Assembly: GCA_036266715.1 (NCBI GenBank)
Contig: DATAXS010000025.1
Span: 1 to 22,958, forward strand
Origin: DATAXS01 sp036266715
GTDB lineage: Bacteria; Patescibacteriota; Minisyncoccia; UBA6257; 2-01-FULL-56-20
Direction of reading: 5' to 3'
Length of the DNA stretch: 22,958 bases
How positions within the stretch are numbered: position 1 is the first letter of the stretch; every line of letters begins with the position of its first letter. The notes below the pieces were generated by a model that worked only from the letters and a program-made list of their open reading frames with translations, did not search any database and was not told the DNA's origin. A program made the translations under genes and the position numbers. Of the stretch, positions 13,220 through 20,788 are shown in pieces.

Positions 13220-13816
13220 TTATTGGCTCACAATACTATCAAATTTATCCATCGCCTGCGTGGCCTGGCTGTTGTAGTTGTTGATGGCGTTCACATCGGT
13301 GTTGATCTGGTTCACGAGCGTCGTCACCTGCGTGTTGGTGCCGCCGCTGCCGGAAAAGCGCCCCTGCAAGACGGAAAGAAGATTGGCAAGATCGCCGCTG
13401 TAATTGATGAGCTGATTGATGAGCGCAAGACGGTTGGAGATCGCCTCAAGCGCCGCCTGTTGTGCGTCGAAATCGGAGATTCCCGAAAGCGCCTGCGTCA
13501 TATTCTCCACCTGTGTGGAGAGGTCCACCGCCTGGTTGCGGATGTCCGTGCTCTGCGTGACGAGCGTCGTCACGATCGCGAGCGCATCCTCGTAGTCCCC
13601 CTGCTGGTCAAGCTGATCCACCTGTTCAAGCTGGGCCGTGGACTGGTTGGAGAGGTTCACGATGTTTTGTGCGATGATCGCCCCTTGGGACCGCGCGTCC
13701 GTAAAGTTCTGGGGCACCGCAGCGCTCTTCTGGGTAAAATGGACTACAAGGTATCCGGCGACCACGATGGCAACGAATGCAATGATTATCTTCGTCCGGC
13801 GAGAGAGTTTTCCCAT
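13220..13816 (-). CDS. Membrane-anchored coiled-coil protein, unknown function
   Basis: 198 residues with no family I can name. A short basic N-terminus leads into one membrane helix (about 9-27), then a long helical, Gln/Asn/Asp-rich region (about 35-198) with heptad-like spacing (QLEQVDQLDQQ, VENMTQALSGI, LINQLINYSGDLANLLSVL), broken by a Gly/Ser patch near 154-159. It probably anchors in the membrane with an extracytoplasmic helical bundle. An extended -10 (TGGTATGAT) ends 6 nt before the ATG at 13816, so it is likely monocistronic and leaderless. Confidence 0.65.
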   Translation of the reverse strand: MGKLSRRTKIIIAFVAIVVAGYLVVHFTQKSAAVPQNFTDARSQGAIIAQNIVNLSNQSTAQLEQVDQLDQQGDYEDALAIVTTLVTQSTDIRNQAVDLSTQVENMTQALSGISDFDAQQAALEAISNRLALINQLINYSGDLANLLSVLQGRFSGSGGTNTQVTTLVNQINTDVNAINNYNSQATQAMDKFDSIVSQ

Positions 13817-13847
13817 GGGATTATCATACCAGTTTTAGCAGATTTGA

Positions 13848-13876
13848 TTGAAAAAATCAAGCCGAAATGATATGTT
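13848..13876 (+). promoter_or_regulatory. Possible promoter of tRNA-Gly
   Basis: TTGAAA (13848-13853), 17-nt spacer, TATGTT (13871-13876) preceded by TG one base earlier (extended -10). It lies about 73 nt before the tRNA. Confidence 0.4.
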
Positions 13877-13949
13877 CTCTAATACGCGGCGCGCGGGCGT
13901 AAAAGTGCATCCGCGCCGGGCCGCCTCCGGGCCATCCGCGAAGGTCCAT

Positions 13950-14020
13950 GCGGGTATCGTATAGTGGCATTACCTCAGCTTTCCAAGCTGATGAGAGGGG
14001 TTCGATTCCCCTTACCCGCT
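13950..14020 (+). tRNA. tRNA-Gly(TCC)
   Basis: Acceptor GCGGGTA/TACCCGC, anticodon stem TCAGC/GCTGA with loop TTTCCAA (anticodon TCC), T stem with loop TTCGATT and discriminator T, as usual for glycine. CCA is not encoded. Confidence 0.9.
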
Positions 14021-14027
14021 CACTGAT

Positions 14028-14064
14028 AAAAAAGTGCCCCGAGTCGTTATCCGACCCGAGGCAC
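14028..14064 (-). terminator. Intrinsic terminator of the radical SAM gene
   Basis: A 13-bp stem (14064-14052 with 14046-14034), loop of 5, followed on the minus strand by six Ts (14033-14028). Two positions are G-U pairs in minus-strand RNA but A-C mismatches on the plus strand, which fixes the direction. Confidence 0.85.
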
Positions 14065-14075
14065 GATGAACAAAT

Positions 14076-15623
14076 CTACACCGCTGCTTCCGCAGGTATT
14101 GCTGCTCTTAGCAATACTTTTGCTCCCTTAAAGAGCAGCTTTGGAACCAGTTTTGTCTTTTCTGTTTTGGCACTGTCAGCCGAGATGCCATGGCCGGCAT
14201 AAGTGTCGTAGAACCCGCGCTGGCCGAATGCAAGTGCGATTTTGCCCGCAAGCGGCCAATCCTTTTCGGCGACCCGATCAAAGATCTTGCGCAGGTCATA
14301 GAACGTTCCCCACGCACAATCGCTGCTTGCAAGCAACTCCCGCTCGCTCATCGTTGGATGTTTCACGGTCATGCGAGGCCGAACCTCGTCAAGCCAGAAC
14401 TCATCACGAATAAGCTGCAGTCTTTGCCTGGTGTGCTCTTCGAGGATGGGCACCCGAGAAGACCTTCTCTGCATATCCGCCCTCATCGTAAGATAATCGG
14501 GCGAACCCGGATTGGCTTGGATGACGGTGAATTGTGCAATAAGCGGCTTCATCTCGTTCGTCACGAAGTTAGCCGTTCTTGCGATGGTCTCTGGCGTATC
14601 GCTTGGCAATCCGCAAATGATGGAAGCGTAGGAATACACACCATACTCCTTCGCCTTGCGGACCACCTCGATGGCCTTTTCTTCGTTGGGACCCCACGTT
14701 TTGTGGACATCCTTGCGCCCTGCGGCCGTGAAGGATTCAAAACCAAACAATGCAACCTTCACGCCCACATTGCGAATGGCCTCCATGGCCTCATGGTCGT
14801 CAACCGTTTCCGCGGTCATTTGCACGAACGCGGGTGTCGGTCGGCCGATCAATTTGGCAAGTTCGCGGAAAAAAGCGAGCCGTTCTTCGCGAAGCTGCAT
14901 GAAGTATTTCTGACGCGCCGGGTTCTCTTCGCGCTGGATCCGCGTGAGAGAGGCCGGGAAGAAGTTGTCGTCGGCAAAAAGCACGAATGGAAAGTGCTTG
15001 CGCAGAAACATCAACTCTTCGGCAACGCTCACCACATAGCGCTGGCGAGGCTTTCCTCCGTCGATCTGGGGCACCGAACAAAAACTGCAGGACTCGGGGC
15101 ACCCTCGCCCCGTCTGCAGGGTTGGCATCAGATAGTCGTTGAAATTTAACACATCCCATCGTGCGGAACGCAACCGCTCACCCGCGACCTTGCTGCCGTC
15201 GTAGCGCTCGCGCAACTTATGTTCGAGAACATCCCGTATTACCTGTTCCCAAATGTCGTCTCCGTCGCCTGCCACTACGGCATCCGCTCCGCACTTCAAT
15301 GGCTCATCGCGGAGCAAGGGGATTTTGTGCAATGCGCTTACGTGAGGTCCGCCAATGACGACGGTCGCCCCCCGCTTCCGCGCCTTGCGCGCCAGGTCAT
15401 AGCCGGCCCGGCAGTTGTGCGTTGAAATACTGATGCCGACTATGTCGCCTTTCCTCAAGAGATTGACGTCCATTCTTTTGATCGCCTCGTCCACGCAAAT
15501 GGCATCTCCTACGAGATCCCTCGGCGTGGCAGCGGCAAGAACCGGCAAACAGCGGGGTGTAAAAATCCCCATGCCAGTGGCAAAATTGGTCGGAATTACC
15601 AACCACACTCGTGGATCCGTCAT
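14076..15623 (-). CDS. Radical SAM protein with N-terminal cobalamin-binding-type domain
   Basis: The 515 residues combine a Rossmann-like N-terminal domain (about 5-135; GDIVGISISTHNCRAGYDLARKARKRGATVVIGGPH at 59-94) and a radical SAM barrel with the [4Fe-4S] motif Cys175-x3-Cys179-x2-Cys182. The N-domain lacks the DxHxxG cobalamin-ligating motif, as in many relatives. Such enzymes methylate or rearrange unactivated carbons; the substrate is unknown here. Unlike most genes in the window it has a clear Shine-Dalgarno site (AGAGGAG, about 5 nt before the ATG) and its own terminator. This may mean a separate origin. The neighbouring hydrolase points the other way and need not be linked. Confidence 0.8.
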   Translation of the reverse strand: MTDPRVWLVIPTNFATGMGIFTPRCLPVLAAATPRDLVGDAICVDEAIKRMDVNLLRKGDIVGISISTHNCRAGYDLARKARKRGATVVIGGPHVSALHKIPLLRDEPLKCGADAVVAGDGDDIWEQVIRDVLEHKLRERYDGSKVAGERLRSARWDVLNFNDYLMPTLQTGRGCPESCSFCSVPQIDGGKPRQRYVVSVAEELMFLRKHFPFVLFADDNFFPASLTRIQREENPARQKYFMQLREERLAFFRELAKLIGRPTPAFVQMTAETVDDHEAMEAIRNVGVKVALFGFESFTAAGRKDVHKTWGPNEEKAIEVVRKAKEYGVYSYASIICGLPSDTPETIARTANFVTNEMKPLIAQFTVIQANPGSPDYLTMRADMQRRSSRVPILEEHTRQRLQLIRDEFWLDEVRPRMTVKHPTMSERELLASSDCAWGTFYDLRKIFDRVAEKDWPLAGKIALAFGQRGFYDTYAGHGISADSAKTEKTKLVPKLLFKGAKVLLRAAIPAEAAV

Positions 15624-15764
15624 CTTTTCTCCTCTCGCGCTCTTATGCGCGCACTATTCCGCTATTTAGTTACCTACTTACTGCCTTAACTCATACAGTA
15701 AATGAGCCTCTAGTGTCAAACCGCCTCATGCCGGTCTTTCTCTATAATAAAGAACAGTAGTGAT

Positions 15765-16694
15765 ATGATTTCAATAAACATGACGGATGCAGCCCACCAC
15801 AATGAAAAATCGCTTGAGGCGCAGTTTGACCGTCCCGAAATCATTACTCACGCTGGAATCCGCATCGGCGTTCACGACGTATCCCCGCAGAAATTAAAGA
15901 CCCCCATCCCCGTAGCCCTGGGTGTTGGATGGTCATTGCGCCCTCGCGCATACCGCGAGACCATACTCGAACTTGCCCGCAGGGGGAGGCGGGTCATCTG
16001 CGTGGATGCGCCCCACGGCGTGCGTGCTTCATTAAAAGCGCCTTACCCAAGGGTAGAGCTCGGGAAGGCAGAAGTGCTTATTGAAGCTTTGTCACATAAA
16101 AAGATCGGGCGCGTTGATATGATCGCGCATTCGGAAGCGGCAATCTATATGGTGGTTGCGGCAACTCTCTGGCCAGAAAAATTCAGGAATATTGTCTTGG
16201 TAAACGCCGCAGGGGTCATCGGGAAAGACAGCATGCCAAAGCTCATTGTCCGCTTTTTATTTGATCTTTCCGTTGAATTCGTCTATGCACTAAAGACAAA
16301 AATTGCCCGTGGGTTCGTCCGGATGCTCGGTATCGGCCACACCATGAAGGAGAGCGACACTTCCCTCCGGAAGGCAACGAGCTTCGGCAAGCCCACAAGA
16401 ACCATCTTTACGGGACTCATCCAATCGGTGGAATCAATGTACGCGATTGCCCACGCCGACCTGCGTGGCATGCTTCAAAACTTAAAAAATAAAGGGGTCG
16501 GTATCGCATTTATCCATGCAACGGGCGACCGGACGTTCCCCATCAAAAAAGTTCGCCGCGCGGCGACCGATAAAATCTCTCACGCATTCTATACGGCGCC
16601 GGGCACCCACCAATCAATTACGCTAAATCCCAAGCATTACGCGTCGCTCATTGACCACGCGCTTGACGAACTGGAAAAGGGGCATGTTTCATGA
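15765..16694 (+). CDS. Alpha/beta hydrolase fold protein
   Basis: 309 residues with the layout of an alpha/beta hydrolase: GVGWSLRPRAYRETI (53-67) at the oxyanion loop, RRVICVDAPHG (75-85), a nucleophile elbow DMIAHSEAA (118-126) with Ser123, then Asp255 in HATGDRTFP and His282 in GTHQS. The elbow reads A-H-S-E-A rather than G-x-S-x-G. Substrate unknown. TATAAT (15743-15748) lies 16 nt before the ATG; Met6 is an alternative start. The plsY-type gene follows after 28 nt, which suggests but does not prove a lipid-related role. Confidence 0.75.
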   Translation: MISINMTDAAHHNEKSLEAQFDRPEIITHAGIRIGVHDVSPQKLKTPIPVALGVGWSLRPRAYRETILELARRGRRVICVDAPHGVRASLKAPYPRVELGKAEVLIEALSHKKIGRVDMIAHSEAAIYMVVAATLWPEKFRNIVLVNAAGVIGKDSMPKLIVRFLFDLSVEFVYALKTKIARGFVRMLGIGHTMKESDTSLRKATSFGKPTRTIFTGLIQSVESMYAIAHADLRGMLQNLKNKGVGIAFIHATGDRTFPIKKVRRAATDKISHAFYTAPGTHQSITLNPKHYASLIDHALDELEKGHVS

Positions 16695-16722
16695 AATGCG
16701 CCTCGTACGATAAAATATATCT

Positions 16723-17760
16723 ATGTCTACCCTCGCGCTCTTTATAGTCGCGGGCTATTTCGTGGGATGCATTTCGCCCGGCTATTTCTTTGGCAGGCTC
16801 GTAAAGCACATTGATGTGCGCGCCTACGGTAACGGGAATACGGGCGCGACGAACGTGTTCAGGAACGTGGGGCCCCCCTATGGTATCGTGACGGCGATAT
16901 TCGACGCGGCGAAATCTGGCATCGTCTATCTCGTCGCGGTCATGATCGGCCACCTCGATCCGAACCTTGCACTTCTCGTGGGGTTTGCCGTGATTGCCGG
17001 CCATGTCTGGCCCTTTTATTTGGGCTTTAAGGGCGGCATGGGAGCGGCGTCGATGTTCGGCCTGATCTTTGCAGCGTTCCCCTTCACGCAGTCGATATAC
17101 TTTTTTATCTTTTTTGTTGCGAGCGTCGTATACGCAATCGTCGTTTCCCGTATCGATTTGCGCATGCTCCGCGGAGAAACTGCATCGCATACGCCATGGT
17201 GGCGGAAAACCTTAAAACTTGGCGCATTGGTTTTTCCATTGGCTTACATCTTCACGCCCCGCGCGTTGATGCTGGAAATCGTAGGGGCCCTTCTCGCGCT
17301 CGCAATTCTTTTGGACATTCTTCGCTTGCGTTCTCGTGGGACAAATGAGGCGTATTTGCGCGCGGGCGGCTTGGCAAAGCCAAAGGAAGCAACGCGCCCT
17401 TCCGGGTATTTATTCTTTTTACTTGGCGCGTTTCTTGTTATTCTGCTCTTTTCAAGGGTGATCGCGGTGAGTTCGCTGGTATTCTTCATTCTCGGCGACA
17501 TGCTCGCGCCCCTGGGTCAGGATTTTCTTCCCATACCGCTCTTGAGGGACCGGACGCTCGGCGGCTTTGGTCTCATCTTCGGCATTTCCTTCAGTGCGGG
17601 CGTATTCTTGCAATCGCTCACCCCACTCCCAATCACTATCCCCATCATTTTATACGGCGCGGTGTTTACGGCGCTGTTTGACGTATTTTCGTTCGTGGTA
17701 GACGACAACCTCATAGTTCCCTTTGGTACCGCACTGCTCCTTACCATTATCACCCGGTAA
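16723..17760 (+). CDS. plsY: PlsY-type glycerol-3-phosphate acyltransferase fused to a CTP-transferase-like membrane domain
   Basis: PlsY transfers an acyl group from acyl-phosphate to glycerol-3-phosphate, the first step in phospholipid synthesis. Residues 1-150 carry its signatures: SPGYFFGRL (18-26), YGNGNTGATNVFR (35-47) and GHVWPFYLGFKGGMGAAS (93-110). The protein is 345 residues, against roughly 200 for PlsY. The extra half (about 160-345) has further membrane helices, KEATRPSGYLFFLLG (221-235), GDMLAPLGQ (258-266) and RDRTLGGFG (275-283). This pattern resembles the dolichol kinase/CDP-diglyceride synthase group, by inference. Such a fusion could couple two steps of lipid synthesis. A TAAAAT element ends 6 nt before the ATG. 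Confidence 0.75.
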   Translation: MSTLALFIVAGYFVGCISPGYFFGRLVKHIDVRAYGNGNTGATNVFRNVGPPYGIVTAIFDAAKSGIVYLVAVMIGHLDPNLALLVGFAVIAGHVWPFYLGFKGGMGAASMFGLIFAAFPFTQSIYFFIFFVASVVYAIVVSRIDLRMLRGETASHTPWWRKTLKLGALVFPLAYIFTPRALMLEIVGALLALAILLDILRLRSRGTNEAYLRAGGLAKPKEATRPSGYLFFLLGAFLVILLFSRVIAVSSLVFFILGDMLAPLGQDFLPIPLLRDRTLGGFGLIFGISFSAGVFLQSLTPLPITIPIILYGAVFTALFDVFSFVVDDNLIVPFGTALLLTIITR

Positions 17761-17781
17761 GTTATCTGGAAATACGGGAAT

Positions 17782-17828
17782 AAAAAAGGCGATGCAAGCA
17801 TCGCGTAAATTGTGATGTAGGCATCGCC
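17782..17828 (-). terminator. Terminator downstream of tyrS, with two competing 5' strands
   Basis: Minus strand: GGCGATGC (17828-17821) or a second GCGATGC (17804-17798) can pair with GCATCGCC (17795-17788), followed by six Ts (17787-17782). It lies 165 nt after the tyrS stop. The rest of 17829-17993 holds a DnaA-box match (17965-17973) and no gene. Confidence 0.6.
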
Positions 17829-17993
17829 TAGAAAATAGTGCTAATGGAACCGTTTGACCGAAGTCAAAATTTTACAGCTTATGAGGGCCGTTCACTACAG
17901 GTATGTTGTCAAAATAAATCCTTAATAATCTTAGCATCGGCGGCAGGCCGGTCAAATGCACACCTGTGGATAACTTTTCAGGCTTTAGAAAAT

Positions 17994-19175
17994 CTATATT
18001 TTAAGCCGGAAAAGGCGCTTCTTCCCCAGCTTGACCACCTCGCCTCCCCGCACTTTCAACACTTCTTGCACACCCCCTACGGTCTTGCCGTCAAACTCAA
18101 ATCCGCCCTGCTCTATCAAACGCCTGGCCTCGCTCTTGCTCTTGACCGTCTTTGTGGCCATAACGAGCTCAAGCGCGTTCGTTTCCCCTTGCGCCACCGC
18201 AAGCTCCGGGAGATCCTCCGGCATCTCCCGCTTGGAAAATATCTGCTCAAATCTCTCCTGCGCCCCGCGCGCGGCCGCTTCGCCGTGATACAATTTGACG
18301 ATTTCCGAGCCGAGCCGCTCTTTTAATGCCTTAGGTTTCAGTTCTTTCTTCAATTTTGCGACTTCATCCTCCGACAGATCGGTGCAAAGGATAAAATATT
18401 TTTCCATCAACGCGTCCGGGAGCGACATTACCTTCCCAAACATGTCTTCCGGTGCGTCGTGAAGGCCGATGTAGTTCCCCAGGCTCTTGGACATTTTCTT
18501 TTCGCCGTCCAAGCCCACGAGCAAAGGCACCGTCATAACGTCCTGCTCCGGCATATTAAAACGCTTCTGCACCTGCCGCCCCATAAGCAGGTTGAAGAGC
18601 TGGTCCGTCCCGCCGAGCTCCACGTCCGCACGCACTTTCACCGAATCGTAGCCCTGGAGCAAGGGATACAGCAATTCAAGCAGGGTTATGTCTTCGCCCC
18701 GGTCGATCCGCTTTTTGAAATCCGCGCGGTGCATGACCTGCTGGAAGGTTGCGGTGCCGATAAGCTTCATTAGTTCTTCCAGTGTTTCCTTTTCCATCCA
18801 ATCGCTGTTGTGAAATATCTCCGCCTTCTTTACGTCAATAATCGTGGCGGCGTGGTCCAGATATTTCTTTTCATTCTTTTTTACCTCTTCTGCCGTGAGG
18901 GGCTTCCTTGCCTGCACGCGCATGGAGGGGTCTCCTATCTGCGCGGTAAAATCGCCGATGATGAGCACCGCAACGTGCCCAAGGTCCTGGAATGCCTTGA
19001 GCTTGCGGAGCACCACGGCGTGGCCGAGGTGCAGGTCGGGCGATGTCGGATCAATGCCGAGCTTCACCCGCAACTTTTTCCCGCCCGCGAGCGCGGCACG
19101 GAGGTGGTCGCGCTCGATCACCTCTTCAACGTTCCGGGAAAGCAGTTGGTCTATTTGTTCCGTGCGAGATTCCAT
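17994..19175 (-). CDS. tyrS: Tyrosyl-tRNA synthetase
   Basis: A class I aminoacyl-tRNA synthetase that charges tRNA-Tyr. The 393 residues contain the HIGH-type motif HLGH (49-52, in PTSPDLHLGHAVVL), GGTDQLFN (188-195) for tyrosine recognition, KMSKS (227-231) and a C-terminal S4 RNA-binding domain (about 325-393). Met at 19175 is chosen since MESRTEQID matches the usual start; the frame also allows 19190. An extended -10 (TGGTAAAGT) lies about 15 nt upstream. It is a single-gene unit ending at the hairpin near 17782. Confidence 0.92.
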   Translation of the reverse strand: MESRTEQIDQLLSRNVEEVIERDHLRAALAGGKKLRVKLGIDPTSPDLHLGHAVVLRKLKAFQDLGHVAVLIIGDFTAQIGDPSMRVQARKPLTAEEVKKNEKKYLDHAATIIDVKKAEIFHNSDWMEKETLEELMKLIGTATFQQVMHRADFKKRIDRGEDITLLELLYPLLQGYDSVKVRADVELGGTDQLFNLLMGRQVQKRFNMPEQDVMTVPLLVGLDGEKKMSKSLGNYIGLHDAPEDMFGKVMSLPDALMEKYFILCTDLSEDEVAKLKKELKPKALKERLGSEIVKLYHGEAAARGAQERFEQIFSKREMPEDLPELAVAQGETNALELVMATKTVKSKSEARRLIEQGGFEFDGKTVGGVQEVLKVRGGEVVKLGKKRLFRLKI

Positions 19176-19219
19176 TTTGCCGTTACACAAACTTTACCAC
19201 GAAATCCGGGCGGTGGCAC

Positions 19220-19248
19220 TTGCAATTTATCTAAGAAGTGATTATAAT
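19220..19248 (+). promoter_or_regulatory. Promoter of the 60-residue protein gene
   Basis: TTGCAA (19220-19225), 17-nt spacer, TATAAT (19243-19248). Start is expected near 19255, leaving a leader of about 29 nt. Confidence 0.75.
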
Positions 19249-19283
19249 AAAACTAGAAGTTAACGATCCCGAGGAGGTCATAA

Positions 19284-19466
19284 GTGACAACTTCCGCATT
19301 GGCCCAAAAGACCGACATCAAGGACGATCCCCCTCCGCCGTACGATGAGGTTTTAGAAAGGATGTCTCTCAATACGTTTTGTGGAGACATACTGCCCGAA
19401 CCCTCGCCGATTGCCACTGGATATTTCGATCCTGCCGAAGGACTCTTGGTGGAAAACGTCGGCTAG
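19284..19466 (+). CDS. Small 60-residue protein with PPPPY motif, unknown function
   Basis: I do not recognise it. It starts with GTG, 6 nt after GAGGAGG (19271-19277), the strongest ribosome-binding site in the window. It also has a near-consensus promoter and a terminator close after the stop, so it is a complete single-gene unit and probably well expressed. The protein is acidic and Pro-rich (KDDPPPPYDEV at 13-23), with one Cys (33), no membrane helix and no signal peptide. The PPPPY resembles a PPxY ligand, but no partner is known here. A regulator, a modified peptide precursor or a small structural protein are all possible. Confidence 0.65.
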   Translation: MTTSALAQKTDIKDDPPPPYDEVLERMSLNTFCGDILPEPSPIATGYFDPAEGLLVENVG

Positions 19467-19497
19467 CCTATCCAAGACCTGCACCGCCTCAAATCCC

Positions 19498-19534
19498 AAA
19501 AACCCGCTCTGCGCACCAGCCGAGCGGGTTTTTT
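19498..19534. terminator. Bidirectional terminator between the 60-aa gene and clpP
   Basis: AACCCGCTC (19501-19509) pairs with GAGCGGGTT (19522-19530), with T tracts on both strands: six on the plus side and five on the minus side. It serves the small gene (+) and clpP (-). Confidence 0.85.
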
Positions 19535-19558
19535 CCATCTCTCATTTTGCTCTTTTAA

Positions 19559-20155
19559 CTACTTCTTAATGATCTCGTCTATCACGCCGTAGGCCTTTGC
19601 CTCTTCGACGGAAAGCCAGAAGTCGCGGTCGGTATCTTTTTCTATCTTGGCGAGCGGCTGGCCGGTGTGCTTTGCAAGCAGCTGGTTGAGCCGTTGCTTG
19701 GTCTTTACGATCTGCTTCGCGGCGATCTCTATTTCAATTGCCTGACCTTCCGCGCCGCCCATCACCTGGTGGAGCAGTATTTGCGAGTTCGGCAACGCGA
19801 GCCGCTTTCCCTTTTTGCCGGACGCGAGCAAGAATGCGCCCATGGACGCCGCGATGCCCACGCACATCGTGGAAACGTCCGGCTTTACATATTGCATAGT
19901 GTCATAGATCGCCATGCCGGCCGTGACCGAACCGCCGGGGCTGTTAATGTAGAGCTTGATATCCTTCTTAGTGTCTTCGTTTTCCAGGAACAAAAGCTGG
20001 GCGATCACCGTGTTGGCAACCGCATCGTTAATAGGGCCGCCCAAAAAAATGATGCGCTCTTTGAGCAGGCGCGAATAGATGTCGTACGCGCGTTCGCCAT
20101 ACTGCGATTTCTCTATTACTGTCGGTATTAAATATTGGTTGTTTTCTGGTTCCAT
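19559..20155 (-). CDS. clpP: ATP-dependent Clp protease proteolytic subunit
   Basis: ClpP forms the 14-subunit serine protease chamber that works with a Clp ATPase. The 198 residues are full length with the catalytic triad Ser104 (AASMGAFLL), His129 (LLHQVMGG) and Asp178 (DTDRDFWLS), and INSPGGSVTAG (70-80). No Clp ATPase is in this window. It starts 47 nt after ppa on the same strand. TATAGA ends 5 nt upstream of the ATG, so it may have its own promoter besides read-through from nusA and ppa. Confidence 0.95.
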   Translation of the reverse strand: MEPENNQYLIPTVIEKSQYGERAYDIYSRLLKERIIFLGGPINDAVANTVIAQLLFLENEDTKKDIKLYINSPGGSVTAGMAIYDTMQYVKPDVSTMCVGIAASMGAFLLASGKKGKRLALPNSQILLHQVMGGAEGQAIEIEIAAKQIVKTKQRLNQLLAKHTGQPLAKIEKDTDRDFWLSVEEAKAYGVIDEIIKK

Positions 20156-20202
20156 AATAATCTATACGAGTTCTTTATGTTTTAGGTGCATCGCTCTGCG
20201 GA

Positions 20203-20751
20203 CTATTTCTGCTCTTTCTTATACGTTTCCGCAGATTTCTTTATTTCCTCTTTCGCCGCTTTCGCATCGGCCCATTCCCCGATTTCAACCTTCTTCCCCT
20301 GCAATTGCTTGTAGGTCGCAAAGAAATTTGCCACTTCTTTTAAGAGGTGCGGATTGTACGCCTGAATGTCTTTAAGGTCCTTGATCGTATCGAAGCGCGG
20401 ATTGTCCGCCTGCACGCCGAGTATCTTTGCGTCCGGATCTCCGGAATCTATCATGTGCAGCATTGCGATCGGCCGCACGCGCACCACGCTCCCCGTCACT
20501 GCCGGGTCGCTGCCGATCACGAGCACGTCCCCATGGTCACCGTCTTCCGAACGCGTCTCCGGAATAAACCCGTAGTCCAACGGATAGTGATATGAGGGGT
20601 AGAGCACGCGATCAAGTTTGAACACGCCGAACGCTTCATCAAATTCGTATTTATTGTGGCTCCCCTTCGGGATCTCAATGATCACGTTTATCACGTCCGG
20701 CGCTTTGTCGCCGAGCGGCACCTTCTCCCACAGTGAATTTGATTGTGACAT
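20203..20751 (-). CDS. ppa: Inorganic pyrophosphatase (family I)
   Basis: PPase hydrolyses pyrophosphate and so pulls biosynthetic reactions forward. The 182-residue protein shows EIPKGSHNKYE (26-36), YPLDYGFIPET (56-66), Asp70/Asp72/Asp75 in EDGDHGDVLV and Asp102/Asp107 in MIDSGDPDAKI, the metal ligands of the family. His73 replaces the usual Pro of DGDPxD. A charged tail extends the C-terminus. It begins 8 nt after the nusA stop, with its own TATAGT promoter overlapping that stop. Confidence 0.93.
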   Translation of the reverse strand: MSQSNSLWEKVPLGDKAPDVINVIIEIPKGSHNKYEFDEAFGVFKLDRVLYPSYHYPLDYGFIPETRSEDGDHGDVLVIGSDPAVTGSVVRVRPIAMLHMIDSGDPDAKILGVQADNPRFDTIKDLKDIQAYNPHLLKEVANFFATYKQLQGKKVEIGEWADAKAAKEEIKKSAETYKKEQK

Positions 20752-20758
20752 GTTAGTA

Positions 20759-20788
20759 ACTATACAATAATGTCCTCTTTGTCGTCAT
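20759..20788 (-). promoter_or_regulatory. Internal promoter of ppa
   Basis: On the minus strand, ATGACG (20788-20783), 18-nt spacer, TATAGT (20764-20759), which overlaps the nusA stop codon. The ppa ATG follows after 7 nt, the same leaderless layout as rpsA and dcd. The -35 is only 4 of 6. Confidence 0.5.
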
